Positions 7,979 through 15,945 are shown, counted from the first letter of the stretch. The stretch is DNA of 22,055 nt from JAWBOW01 sp038825775 (GCA_038825775.1 JAWBOW010000009.1:1-22055), one strand, 5' to 3'. Numbers and translations: made by a program. Notes: generated from the sequence alone by a model not told the origin.

Positions 7979-8878
7979 ATGAAATTTAAAAAGATAAAGG
8001 GGAATAATCTAAAATCCAAGAGAGGAGAATTGTCTGTTCAAATAGTTTTCAGCGTAGTTATAGTTATAATAAGCATAATGTTCTTGATAGCTTTGTTCTC
8101 AAAAAACTTGACTGGTTTTGCTAGAGAGCTTTATTGTAAAACTGTTTTTTATGTGCATTCAAGCATATTTATTCCAAAAGCGTTTAGGCAGGACCCTCAA
8201 TTTTGCAAGTATGAAACTGGTTTTAAAACAAAAACAATAGAGCCAATAGAATTGATGATTGATAGATTTGAGGACGGTAGTAAGATTAAAGAACTTGATT
8301 TTTCTAATGAAAAGAAACAAAACATAACATTTAACATAAAAACTAAGATGATAAAACAACTTATTTTAAATTTTTCATCTAATAAAAATATGAGTTTTAG
8401 TTTAAGCATTTGCAACAAAACAAAGAATATTGAAATAAAAGAGAATTCTGAAAAACAAGAAAAGTTTAACAGTGAATACTTTGATGAATGTTATTTAGAT
8501 AAATTAATTATCGAATTAAATTCTTCTTCAGGTCTTTTAGTTATTAAGAATCCAAAATTAATTTATGAGGATTGTATGCTTGAAAAACAATTAGTTGCAA
8601 ATATTATAAACTGTTGGCAAGAAACAAAACAAGGAACTTATTCAAAGGATATTATTTGTTTGCAACTTGTTGTTCCTAAATTTTGTGATGATGAAAAGAC
8701 AAGTGAGAGTTCAATAACAAGAATGCTAAAAGAACAAGAATTATGTCATATAATTGGAAATAAGGATTATGGTTGTGGGGAGGAAGATAATATTGATTAC
8801 GAACTAAATGTTATAACAAGCAGAACAAACATAATGCTTGAATACAAAGCTGATGATAAAAAAATAATTGTTAGTTAA
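7979..8878 (+). CDS. Pilin-like protein carrying the shared C-terminal cysteine module (copy 1)
   Basis: The protein has 299 residues. The N-terminus KSKRGELSVQIVF followed by a hydrophobic helix (about 22-41) looks like a prepilin leader cut after Gly16, but mature position 5 is Gln instead of Glu. A membrane-proximal region (ELYCK, then QFCKYE, then IEPIELMIDRF) matches the equivalent region of the next gene product (IYCSV, EYCNY, NPIEKKEFLLDSF), so the two are paralogues. A short beta unit with DECYLDKLIIEL and ending in LIY precedes the C-terminal module. The module covers residues 199-299: Cys199, Cys212-Trp213, Cys227, Cys236, Cys256, GCG with Cys266, then TNIMLEYK and a closing KKIIVS strand. 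The protein is predicted to be extracellular and disulfide-bonded. It is in the platform operon; the family is not recognised. Confidence 0.78.
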   Translation: MKFKKIKGNNLKSKRGELSVQIVFSVVIVIISIMFLIALFSKNLTGFARELYCKTVFYVHSSIFIPKAFRQDPQFCKYETGFKTKTIEPIELMIDRFEDGSKIKELDFSNEKKQNITFNIKTKMIKQLILNFSSNKNMSFSLSICNKTKNIEIKENSEKQEKFNSEYFDECYLDKLIIELNSSSGLLVIKNPKLIYEDCMLEKQLVANIINCWQETKQGTYSKDIICLQLVVPKFCDDEKTSESSITRMLKEQELCHIIGNKDYGCGEEDNIDYELNVITSRTNIMLEYKADDKKIIVS

Positions 8879-8884
8879 AATAAT

Positions 8885-10753
8885 ATGAAAATGTTATTTA
8901 AAAATAAAAAAATAGGGAATAAGAAAGCAGCCATTCCAATAAATTTTTTATTTACAATAACAATAACAGTTCTTGCAATAGTTATTGCATTGATTTTCTT
9001 TTTAAGAATGCCAAATTCGCAAAAAATTTATTGTAGCGTAATAGTTCCTTTAAGAGGACTATTTGTAAAATCTCCCCCAGAATATTGTAATTATACAAAA
9101 ATGGAAGTAAATCCTATTGAGAAAAAAGAATTTTTATTAGATTCATTTTATAATAAGGACAAAACATTTATTATTGACTTTTTTAAAAGCAAAAAACAGA
9201 GCTTAAGCATTAAAATAAGTCCTGAGGCAGAAATCCTAAAAGCAATCTTTTATATTGAAAATCCAAAGCAAACAATAAATAAATTCTCTGATGACTTAGC
9301 TGAAAGGCAGATTGTTTTTTATGGCGAACCAGTCGAGTTAAAGTTTAAAATTCCAAAAAACGCTACTCTAGAAAATGCTTTTTTAAAATTAGAAACAAGA
9401 ACTCCAAGAATATTAACTTATGTTTTAAGTGAGGGACTAGCAGATTATGATATGACTAGTTATTATACAGAAGGTTTTCAACAAGAATATAAGACAAGAA
9501 TTAGTAAGGATGAATTGAAAACAGAATTCTTAAAAAATTATGACGCTATTTTAATAATAAGTGGTTGTGCTCCTATAAACCTAACAGAAGAAGAAGTTAA
9601 CACGACTTATGATTATTATTTAGCAGGGCACGGAATTGCTTTCGTAGCAGATTATGATAATAATTGTTTTAAAGAGCTTAATAGAATAACCAAAAGATTT
9701 AATTTGGAGTTTAGTTCTAAAGCAGATACAAAAACATGCATTAAAAAATCAGATGTTTCAAGTGCTCATTTTGATTTTTTTAAGGATGTTGAAAAACTAA
9801 GTTTTTCTACAAAGAGTGCTCTAATAAAAATTAATAATCCAAACATTACAAAAGCATTTGTTCTTAACAATAATCCACTGATGGCTTTTAAGAATGACTC
9901 TTTAGTTTATGGAAACTTATTCTTTGATTCTGATTCTATGCATTACAGTTTGAATTCAAAATGTAGTGAAAATAGTGATTTTAAGTTTTATAATAATCTT
10001 GTTGGCTTTCTGATAAAAGATTTTAAAAGAGCAAACTATGTTGTAGTTTACCTACTAAATAATTCAGAACCAGAATTCTTTGCAGAAGAAATTTCAACTG
10101 TAAGTGTAAAATTAAACATTAGTTCTATTGAAGAAGCTTTAAAAAATTGTGATGAAGAACTTTGCGAGATTAATATAAGCATAAACGCAACTCCTGGAAG
10201 ATTATCTGTCAAGCAAATTCTTATAGAATACAAAATGCCTGCAAGAAATATAACTGTAAGGTTAGAAAACAAAAGTTGGAATATTGAAGAGTTGAACTCG
10301 ACAAATCCTGAGCAAGAGATTAATATAACAGAAGCTTTAATTAGTGCTCTGAATAAAACAAATTGTTATGAGGAGTGTGAGATAAAAATTGAAATTGAGG
10401 CAGAAAATGTAAAACTTAAAATAAAAAATCTTACAATAATTTATAAAGCATATAACTTGCTTCCTGAGATTGTCAATAAGATAATTGATTGTTGGGAAAG
10501 AAGCGAGAGGGGAAGATTAAATTATGATCTTTTATGTGAAGAGATTCCAATACCTAAGGACTATGAATTTAGAAAGAGTATAAATGAAAAAGCATTAACT
10601 GATATAATAATAAGCAGAAAATGGTGTAACATAATCCAAAATTCTGATTTTGGTTGTGGAAATAAAGATCAAATTTCTGTTTCAAAGATTAGTGGAAAAA
10701 CAAATATTTTAATAGAATACAATTCAAAAGAGAAAAAGGTGGTTGTAACTTGA
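8885..10753 (+). CDS. Pilin-like protein with class I amidotransferase-like fold insert and shared cysteine module (copy 2)
   Basis: The protein has 622 residues. A basic leader KKAAIPINF precedes one membrane helix (about 20-40); it is prepilin-like but has Asn where Glu is expected. Residues about 45-170 match the membrane-proximal part of the preceding protein. Residues about 175-390 read like a GATase1/DUF4350-type Rossmann domain: LTYVLSEG, then YDAILIISGCAPINLTEEE and YYLAGHGIAFVADYDNN. No catalytic Cys-His-Glu triad is evident, so it may be a binding domain. Two short beta units follow (about 402-449 with Cys422/427, and 472-520 with Cys494/498). The C-terminal module fills 524-622: CWERSERG, LLCEEIPIP, WCNIIQNSDFGCG, TNILIEY and the closing KKVVVT. 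The cysteine at the fourth module position is missing. The gene overlaps the next one by four bases (TTGA). Confidence 0.76.
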   Translation: MKMLFKNKKIGNKKAAIPINFLFTITITVLAIVIALIFFLRMPNSQKIYCSVIVPLRGLFVKSPPEYCNYTKMEVNPIEKKEFLLDSFYNKDKTFIIDFFKSKKQSLSIKISPEAEILKAIFYIENPKQTINKFSDDLAERQIVFYGEPVELKFKIPKNATLENAFLKLETRTPRILTYVLSEGLADYDMTSYYTEGFQQEYKTRISKDELKTEFLKNYDAILIISGCAPINLTEEEVNTTYDYYLAGHGIAFVADYDNNCFKELNRITKRFNLEFSSKADTKTCIKKSDVSSAHFDFFKDVEKLSFSTKSALIKINNPNITKAFVLNNNPLMAFKNDSLVYGNLFFDSDSMHYSLNSKCSENSDFKFYNNLVGFLIKDFKRANYVVVYLLNNSEPEFFAEEISTVSVKLNISSIEEALKNCDEELCEINISINATPGRLSVKQILIEYKMPARNITVRLENKSWNIEELNSTNPEQEINITEALISALNKTNCYEECEIKIEIEAENVKLKIKNLTIIYKAYNLLPEIVNKIIDCWERSERGRLNYDLLCEEIPIPKDYEFRKSINEKALTDIIISRKWCNIIQNSDFGCGNKDQISVSKISGKTNILIEYNSKEKKVVVT

Positions 10754-11223
10754 GTTATATCGTTAAAAATCCTAAAACTTACAAGGAATTTAACACACTT
10801 ACAGAAGCAAAAAAGGCTCTTGAAGAACTTGACGATTATGATATTTACGAAACTGACTTTTTTGGAAATCTTAGAAAATTAAGCAGCCAAGAAGTATTGG
10901 AAATATTGAGTAAAGAAAAAATAGCTCAAAACATTGCTTCAACAACATCTGAAACTTCAGAAAGGATTAGTGAAAAGATTAATAACAATGAAAAAATAGA
11001 ACCAAAAATTGAAGATTCTAGTGTTGAAAAACCAAGGGCGCTTGAAAACCCTGAAAAACTAAAAGATGATAAAAAACAAGAGAGCAAAAATTCAAAATTC
11101 ATGAGAACTCTGCTAATAATTTTTATGATTTTAATACTTGTTTTTTTCTTGGTCTTTATAATTTGGCCATTATTTAAGGATGTTTATGATTTAATGGCAA
11201 ACCCGCCAACAATTAAAATTTAA
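10750..11223 (+). CDS. Cytoplasmic-domain protein with C-terminal membrane anchor
   Basis: The protein has 157 residues. An N-terminal folded part of about 55 residues (strand YIVKNP, helix LTEAKKALEEL, then YDIYETDFFGNLRKL) is followed by a low-complexity, charged linker (about 56-116) rich in Glu, Lys and Ser, and one C-terminal membrane helix (about 119-140). With the basic SKFMR before the helix, the N-terminal domain should be cytoplasmic, the reverse of its neighbours. The TTG start overlaps the previous stop and has AAAGGTGGT at 10736-10744, eight bases after GGTG. Inference: it could link the platform to a cytoplasmic partner such as the missing ATPase. The family is not recognised. 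Confidence 0.72.
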   Translation: MSYIVKNPKTYKEFNTLTEAKKALEELDDYDIYETDFFGNLRKLSSQEVLEILSKEKIAQNIASTTSETSERISEKINNNEKIEPKIEDSSVEKPRALENPEKLKDDKKQESKNSKFMRTLLIIFMILILVFFLVFIIWPLFKDVYDLMANPPTIKI

Positions 11224-11279
11224 AAAATATAAAATTTAAAAAATAAAAAAAATTATTATAAAAAGCTAAATAATAAAAA

Positions 11280-11290
11280 GGAGAGGTGAT
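11280..11290 (+). promoter_or_regulatory. Strong ribosome binding site ahead of the small module protein
   Basis: GGAGAGGTGAT is followed eight bases after GGTG by the ATG at 11297. The gap 11224-11296 also holds TATA-like stretches (near 11226-11233 and 11252-11262), so the two genes that follow may have their own promoter as well as read-through. Confidence 0.5.
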
Positions 11291-11296
11291 TATAAA

Positions 11297-11740
11297 ATGC
11301 TAAAGAACAAAAAAGGAATCACACTTTCAGTAGAAATAATTTTCATTATTTTAATAGCAACAATAATAACAATACTTGTAGTTATGCTAATAAGTTCAAA
11401 CTTAGTAAACGTACAAAAGTTTATTTGTAAATTAACAGGAACTTGTAATGAAAATAAAGAGGAAATAAAAGATGTTCAAGAAATAAATTTAACAAATTGT
11501 GATTCTGCTAAAGAAGAAATAATCAAGCATGTTAAACTTTGCAAGCAGCACGGAGAACAAGGAGAGATAAAAGAAACATGTTATGTTATTTTCTTGCCAA
11601 GTGATTGTGGGCCAAAGAGGGATGACCTTTATAATGAACTCTTAACAAAACACAACTTAAACACAACAGTAATTTATAATGGTGATAAAAAAGTAATTAT
11701 AAGTTATAATTACGACAAAAAAATTGTAGAGATAAAATAA
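11297..11740 (+). CDS. Small prepilin-like protein with a shortened cysteine module
   Basis: The protein has 147 residues. The leader LKNKKG followed by ITLSVEIIF and a long hydrophobic run (about 13-35) matches a type IV prepilin. Cleavage would be after Gly7, with the glutamate one place later than usual. After CKLTGTC (Cys44, Cys50), the C-terminal part shows Cys68, Cys82, Cys95 and Cys104. These spacings (14, 13, 9) almost equal those of the first four module cysteines in the protein at 7979 (13, 15, 9), and the chain ends in the same style of paired strands (KKVIISYNYDKKIVEIK). The GCG part of the full module is missing. Interpretation: a small, possibly major, pilin-like subunit bearing a trimmed version of the module. 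Confidence 0.75.
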   Translation: MLKNKKGITLSVEIIFIILIATIITILVVMLISSNLVNVQKFICKLTGTCNENKEEIKDVQEINLTNCDSAKEEIIKHVKLCKQHGEQGEIKETCYVIFLPSDCGPKRDDLYNELLTKHNLNTTVIYNGDKKVIISYNYDKKIVEIK

Positions 11741-11755
11741 ATAAAAATAAAATTT

Positions 11756-11761
11756 GGTGAT
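11756..11761 (+). promoter_or_regulatory. Ribosome binding site deciding the start at 11766
   Basis: GGTGAT overlaps the in-frame TTG 11754 and GTG 11757 codons. The ATG at 11766 lies six bases after GGTG, the same spacing as other genes in the window, so it is the better start. Confidence 0.5.
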
Positions 11762-11765
11762 TCGT

Positions 11766-12251
11766 ATGGAAACCGTTGAGGTTTGGATGTGGCTAATTGC
11801 TGGGTTGCTAATTGGAAGCATGATTTTTGTAACAGCTTACACTCTGATGGGAAAACACATTAGAAGTCAAGAGATACTTCAGGCAAAGGAAAATTATGCC
11901 ATGCTAAAACAAATTATTGAAACAACATGTCTTTCAGGAATTGAAGCTAGCGAGACAAAACAACTAATCTTTCCTTACAGAACAGAAAAAATATATGTGA
12001 TTGATGATCAAGGAGTTGAAGAGAAAGGTAAAAACTTATGCATAAAACTTGAAAAAGAAGATGAATACTGTGAACAAATAAAACTTTGTGAAGTGAAGAT
12101 GGATTCTATAATAATACCTGAAAAGACAAATATTTTTTATTTAGTTCAAAGAGCAACTGGAAAGAAGAATGTTGCAAACATTGAATTCAATATTAAAAAA
12201 ACAGGATTGAATGCGATAACAATAACTTGGAAAAGAAAATATGTAAAATAA
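11766..12251 (+). CDS. Small one-segment pilin-like protein, last gene of the plus-strand operon
   Basis: The protein has 161 residues. A membrane helix sits at the very N-terminus (about 7-27: MWLIAGLLIGSMIF), followed by a helical stretch (RSQEILQAKENYAMLKQIIE) and a beta-rich domain with cysteines in TTCLSG, NLCIKLE and EYCEQIKLCEVKM. The layout fits a pilin or pseudopilin, in which the hydrophobic N-terminus continues as an extended helix. There is no clear cleavage site and no basic leader, so it may be an unprocessed accessory protein. ATG 11766 is preferred over upstream TTG/GTG codons lying in the ribosome site. The gene ends 12 bases before the stop of the facing operon. Confidence 0.7.
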   Translation: METVEVWMWLIAGLLIGSMIFVTAYTLMGKHIRSQEILQAKENYAMLKQIIETTCLSGIEASETKQLIFPYRTEKIYVIDDQGVEEKGKNLCIKLEKEDEYCEQIKLCEVKMDSIIIPEKTNIFYLVQRATGKKNVANIEFNIKKTGLNAITITWKRKYVK

Positions 12252-12268
12252 TTATTTTTATTTTTAAC
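12252..12268. terminator. T-rich junction between convergent operons
   Basis: The plus-strand operon stops at 12251 and the minus-strand operon at 12264. The gap holds ATTTTTATTTTT, a T-tract of the kind at which archaeal RNA polymerase terminates without a stem. On the opposite strand, T-tracts appear only inside the neighbouring gene, so the two transcripts probably overlap at their ends. Confidence 0.4.
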
Positions 12269-14042
12269 TAACAACAATCTTTCCATCCTTATATTCTATT
12301 AGAATATTACTTCCTTCTTTCATCAAACCTTTCAATTCAAAATCAACCTGGTCTTTTAAACCACAACCCATCTTGCTAAAACCCAAAACATCACACAAAT
12401 CATTATTGATCATTATTTCCGCAATATCGTCTGCTTTTAAATCATAATCCGAACACTCTCTTGGAACCGCTAGTTGATAGCACAAAAAATCCTTTTTTGA
12501 TTTTCCATAAGAAGCCCTTTCCCAACAAGCTAGCATGTGAGCAACAATCTCTTTAACCAATAAGCATTCTGAATAACTAATTTTTAAATTATGAATTAGC
12601 AAAGAAGCTTCGTTTGAAATTGAAATGTTTATTGGAACAATACACTCTGCTGAGTTACAATTCTTTAAAAACTCATTTATTTGATTTACCAACTCGTTGC
12701 TTTCAAAAATAATTGAATCGCCAACACTCAAATTTCCTATCAAAATAGTACTATTAACAACTCCAACTTTAATATCATAAGCAGGATAATCTTGCAAGTT
12801 TATTTTTTCCTTTATTGTTCCAAAATAAGGTTTTCCATGACAATAAATATCTGGATTTCCAGAATATTTTATGCTTAAGAATAAATCCTTATCAGCTAAC
12901 TCGCAAAACTTGTTCTTCATCTTCAAAACAAATTCTTCTTGCTCTTCCTTATCAATCTCAAAATCACCAAGCAAAACATCATAATCAAACTTTTTCTCTT
13001 CTTTGTCCAAAACAAAAAGATCCTTCACTTTGGCATTGTTCTTTCCAACATTTTTTAATTTAAAACTTAAAATTGCATTTCCATCATTATCCTTTTCTAA
13101 TTTCAAATCACTAAGTTCAAGCTTTAAATCAGGATCAATAACATGAATTGTTATTGAAGAATATTCTGGCTGCAAGGTAACTGGAAAATAGTTTTGTGGT
13201 ATACCTGCTTGTGCTGTTCTTAAGCATTTATTATTGGTACTTCCTGCTGCAAGTGCATGCCAGAGAATACAATAAATTGTTGCATTATCATTAATGCTAG
13301 TATAAGTAGAAGCGTCTAAAATATAATCTCCTTCCTTTAAAAATTCAATACCCGTATCAATCGGTTCTTTTGATATTGAAGCAACATCTTCTCCTGAAGA
13401 AGTTGTTCCGTTACAAACAATATTTATTATTTGTTTTTTATAACTACCAGCATAAGTAGTGCTTGCTTCTATAACATGATTTAATAATTTTAAATTTAAG
13501 CAACTGTAGTCATACATTGCACCTATTGTTCCTCCATATTTTGCATCTTCAAGGAAATCCCACCAAACATCTCCTGCTAACGGTTCTTGTTGATTTAAAA
13601 CAGACCAAGGACAATCTACAACATATTGATGAAGTATGGGGCGACATTTAGCATCAGGACATTTAGTCTGCTGTTGTTGTCCTAAACAATAAAGTTTACT
13701 CATTTCTGAACTTGTTATAAAATATCCTTCTGGACATTGGAACTGTCCTCCTGTAAAGAACCAATTAACTACTGCTTTTTTCCTAACAAAAACTTTATCA
13801 CCCACACATAATTGTGACCCGTCTTTTAGCAAATTATCATCTTGGTCCGTAAAGTAAATTCCCCATTTTGCCTCCAAATCTGCACCAGCATTCATCCACG
13901 TAGTTTTAAAGTTCACATGCACTGCAAGAACTTCCTTTGAGAAAAAGAGGATTAAAAATATTAAAAAAATAAGTTTAAGATTTAGCTTTATTTTTTTATC
14001 TTTAATATTTTCTTTAAAAAATATTTTTTTAGTTGTTTTCAT
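12264..14042 (-). CDS. Secreted cysteine-rich protein with CARDB-like domain and the shared cysteine module (copy 3)
   Basis: The protein has 592 residues. It starts with a signal peptide (hydrophobic core about 22-38, cut after VLA at 40), so unlike copies 1 and 2 it is secreted rather than pilin-like. Residues 41-290 hold about a dozen cysteines and many aromatic and glutamine residues, with no recognised fold. Residues about 300-415 resemble a CARDB-type beta domain (LKLELSDLKLEKDNDGNAILSFKL is cut here to its key features: a LKLEL strand, then SFKLKNVGKNNAKV). A short beta unit follows (about 440-490, Cys462/467, ending KISY). The C-terminal module at 493-592 has Cys493, Cys506-Trp507, Cys521, Cys530, Cys550, GCG with Cys560, then SNILIEYK and KIVVS. 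No membrane anchor is present at the C-terminus. It probably attaches to the structure through the module; that is inference. Confidence 0.78.
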   Translation of the reverse strand: MKTTKKIFFKENIKDKKIKLNLKLIFLIFLILFFSKEVLAVHVNFKTTWMNAGADLEAKWGIYFTDQDDNLLKDGSQLCVGDKVFVRKKAVVNWFFTGGQFQCPEGYFITSSEMSKLYCLGQQQQTKCPDAKCRPILHQYVVDCPWSVLNQQEPLAGDVWWDFLEDAKYGGTIGAMYDYSCLNLKLLNHVIEASTTYAGSYKKQIINIVCNGTTSSGEDVASISKEPIDTGIEFLKEGDYILDASTYTSINDNATIYCILWHALAAGSTNNKCLRTAQAGIPQNYFPVTLQPEYSSITIHVIDPDLKLELSDLKLEKDNDGNAILSFKLKNVGKNNAKVKDLFVLDKEEKKFDYDVLLGDFEIDKEEQEEFVLKMKNKFCELADKDLFLSIKYSGNPDIYCHGKPYFGTIKEKINLQDYPAYDIKVGVVNSTILIGNLSVGDSIIFESNELVNQINEFLKNCNSAECIVPINISISNEASLLIHNLKISYSECLLVKEIVAHMLACWERASYGKSKKDFLCYQLAVPRECSDYDLKADDIAEIMINNDLCDVLGFSKMGCGLKDQVDFELKGLMKEGSNILIEYKDGKIVVS

Positions 14043-14088
14043 TTTTCTTTTTAATTTTCTTTTTTAATCTTTAATTTTTTTTTATCTT

Positions 14089-15945
14089 TTAACTTTTTTG
14101 ATAAGTATCCGTGTTTTGTGTGTTTTGAATTTGGTTTTTTATTTTTAATTTTTTTCTTTTTTTATAAATAAAAAATGTTATAATTAAAATAATTAAAACA
14201 AAAAACAGGGCATAAAATATTATTAAAACAAATCTTTCAGAACTGATTAACTTTTCTTTTTCAGCGCTGCTTTCTTGTTTCTCAATTTCACCATTTACTA
14301 TTGTTTTGCTTCCCTTAATCTCAAATTCCTTTTCTAAGATTTTATCTTCAACTTTTATTGTTGCTTTATACTTTCCAGTGCTTAATTCTAAATTTTTTGT
14401 GAGTGGTGTGGTAAAGGTGTCTGCATAAACAACCCTTTCTTGTTCATCTTTTATTATATAGCTTGAATTTATGCTTTTATTACAATAATCATCTCTTGCT
14501 TTTACTTCAAGTGTTATTCCTGATTTTTTTGTTTTTACTTCATAATCAACTTTCAGGTTTTTTGAAGGAAAAACACTGCAATCATATTTTACAATGTTAA
14601 AATCTCTTAAACCATTTTCATCGTAAATTGCAACTTTTAATTCTAAATTATTTATGTCTTTTTCTGCTAAAAATCCGGTTTCTATTGCTTCATAGAGCGG
14701 TGTCACAATAACAGGCATTCTTTTATTAAAGATTAGTTCTGAATTTGAGGTTAGGTTTATCTCAATTTCTGCATTACTCCTGTATGGAGTTCCTATTTCC
14801 TCAAAGTTTCCAGTGTATGTTTCTGAGATTAATAGTGGATTAGTAATTAGTGCTGCGTTAGTGCTTGGATTTGAGAATCCAATCCCAATCATAACTTTTT
14901 CATCCTTTCTTATTGGAAAAGTATTTATTTTCTTAAAGAGTATTTTTGAATCAATTCCATTGATTGGTATTCTAAATATTAGTTCTTCATTAAAATTATT
15001 CTCGTCTTTTAGGTATAATTTTATTGTGTATAATCCAGGAGGTAATTTTCCTAAGTTTATCATGAAATTTTGAATGTCTTGTATGTAAATCGTTTCTTTA
15101 TTTTCTTTTGAATCTATTGTTTTAAATTCTTTTATGAAGTTTTTATCCTGTATTAAATTCTGCTCAATAATTTCTCTTGTTTTTTTGTGCTTTTCTTCAT
15201 TGTATACAAATAATTTATAATTCAAATCCAAGAATTTACTCTCTCCAAAATTCTTTATTGGAACCTCTATAATTATATCTTCTTCTGGTGAAAATTCTGG
15301 GGTGAATGTTGCGAAGTTAAATTTTTGATTATTGACCTTAATATTATAAACATCAAAAATAGCATAATTTTTAATGTTGTTATTAACTTTAAAATCGATA
15401 GATTTTGCCCAAAGCCCTTGAATTTCATTATGTCCTGCTATGTCAAAATCATTCATTTTAGAAGAAACTGCAATAACATAATCTCCTTTAGGAGAATTTT
15501 CTGGTAATTTAAATTCGAATTCAAAGTGTTTTTTATCTCCTAAATTTAAAGTGAATGGTCCTTTTACTAAGGTTCCTAATGAGTGAAGTGTTAAATAATC
15601 ATCTGAATTTTCTTGTTTTTCTTCATCTGTTGCGAATAAAACTCTTATATAAACATAAGCTTCTGTTATTGGTGCTTTTGTTTTGTTCTCGTTTATTAAA
15701 ACATCAAAGCTTCCTATTATTGTTTCTCCAGCATTATAATTGAGTTTTTCTATTGTAAAATCCTTTATTATTAAGGAGAAAGAGTCGTGATATTTTTCAT
15801 AGCTAATATAATTTTCTGCTCTTATAATTTTGTTTGAAAACAAAAAGAGTATAAAAAATAAAAATAAGATTAATAATTTTTTTAAAATATTTGGTCTGAG
15901 TCCTTTAATCTTGTTCTTTATTTTTATTATTTTCATTTTTTTCAT
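14089..15945 (-). CDS. Secreted multi-domain Ig-like protein with C-terminal membrane anchor (paralogue A2)
   Basis: The protein has 618 residues. A basic stretch and signal peptide (cut near Ala43) lead into several beta-sandwich segments. One membrane helix lies at about 572-594, followed by a basic cytoplasmic tail (YKKRKKLK). It is the paralogue of the protein at 857-2575: same order of domains, same TFxPEF, KNxGxS, FV-x3-E-x-KHK and NLGKLPxGxY motifs, and the same position of signal and anchor. Divergence is substantial, so the duplication is not recent. Its presence in the facing operon ties the two operons to one system. A lysine/glutamate-rich linker (about residues 548-567) separates the last domain from the anchor. 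Function is not recognised; an extracellular anchored structural partner is inferred. Confidence 0.8.
   Translation of the reverse strand: MKKMKIIKIKNKIKGLRPNILKKLLILFLFFILFLFSNKIIRAENYISYEKYHDSFSLIIKDFTIEKLNYNAGETIIGSFDVLINENKTKAPITEAYVYIRVLFATDEEKQENSDDYLTLHSLGTLVKGPFTLNLGDKKHFEFEFKLPENSPKGDYVIAVSSKMNDFDIAGHNEIQGLWAKSIDFKVNNNIKNYAIFDVYNIKVNNQKFNFATFTPEFSPEEDIIIEVPIKNFGESKFLDLNYKLFVYNEEKHKKTREIIEQNLIQDKNFIKEFKTIDSKENKETIYIQDIQNFMINLGKLPPGLYTIKLYLKDENNFNEELIFRIPINGIDSKILFKKINTFPIRKDEKVMIGIGFSNPSTNAALITNPLLISETYTGNFEEIGTPYRSNAEIEINLTSNSELIFNKRMPVIVTPLYEAIETGFLAEKDINNLELKVAIYDENGLRDFNIVKYDCSVFPSKNLKVDYEVKTKKSGITLEVKARDDYCNKSINSSYIIKDEQERVVYADTFTTPLTKNLELSTGKYKATIKVEDKILEKEFEIKGSKTIVNGEIEKQESSAEKEKLISSERFVLIIFYALFFVLIILIITFFIYKKRKKLKIKNQIQNTQNTDTYQKS

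Noticed and set aside
7979..10753. Copies 1 and 2 as a single disrupted gene
   Set aside because: Each has a complete leader, beta unit and C-terminal module; they are paralogues in tandem.
12815..13063. Open frame on the plus strand inside the copy 3 gene
   Set aside because: It is antisense to a supported coding region with conserved module residues; no start signals and an unlikely composition.
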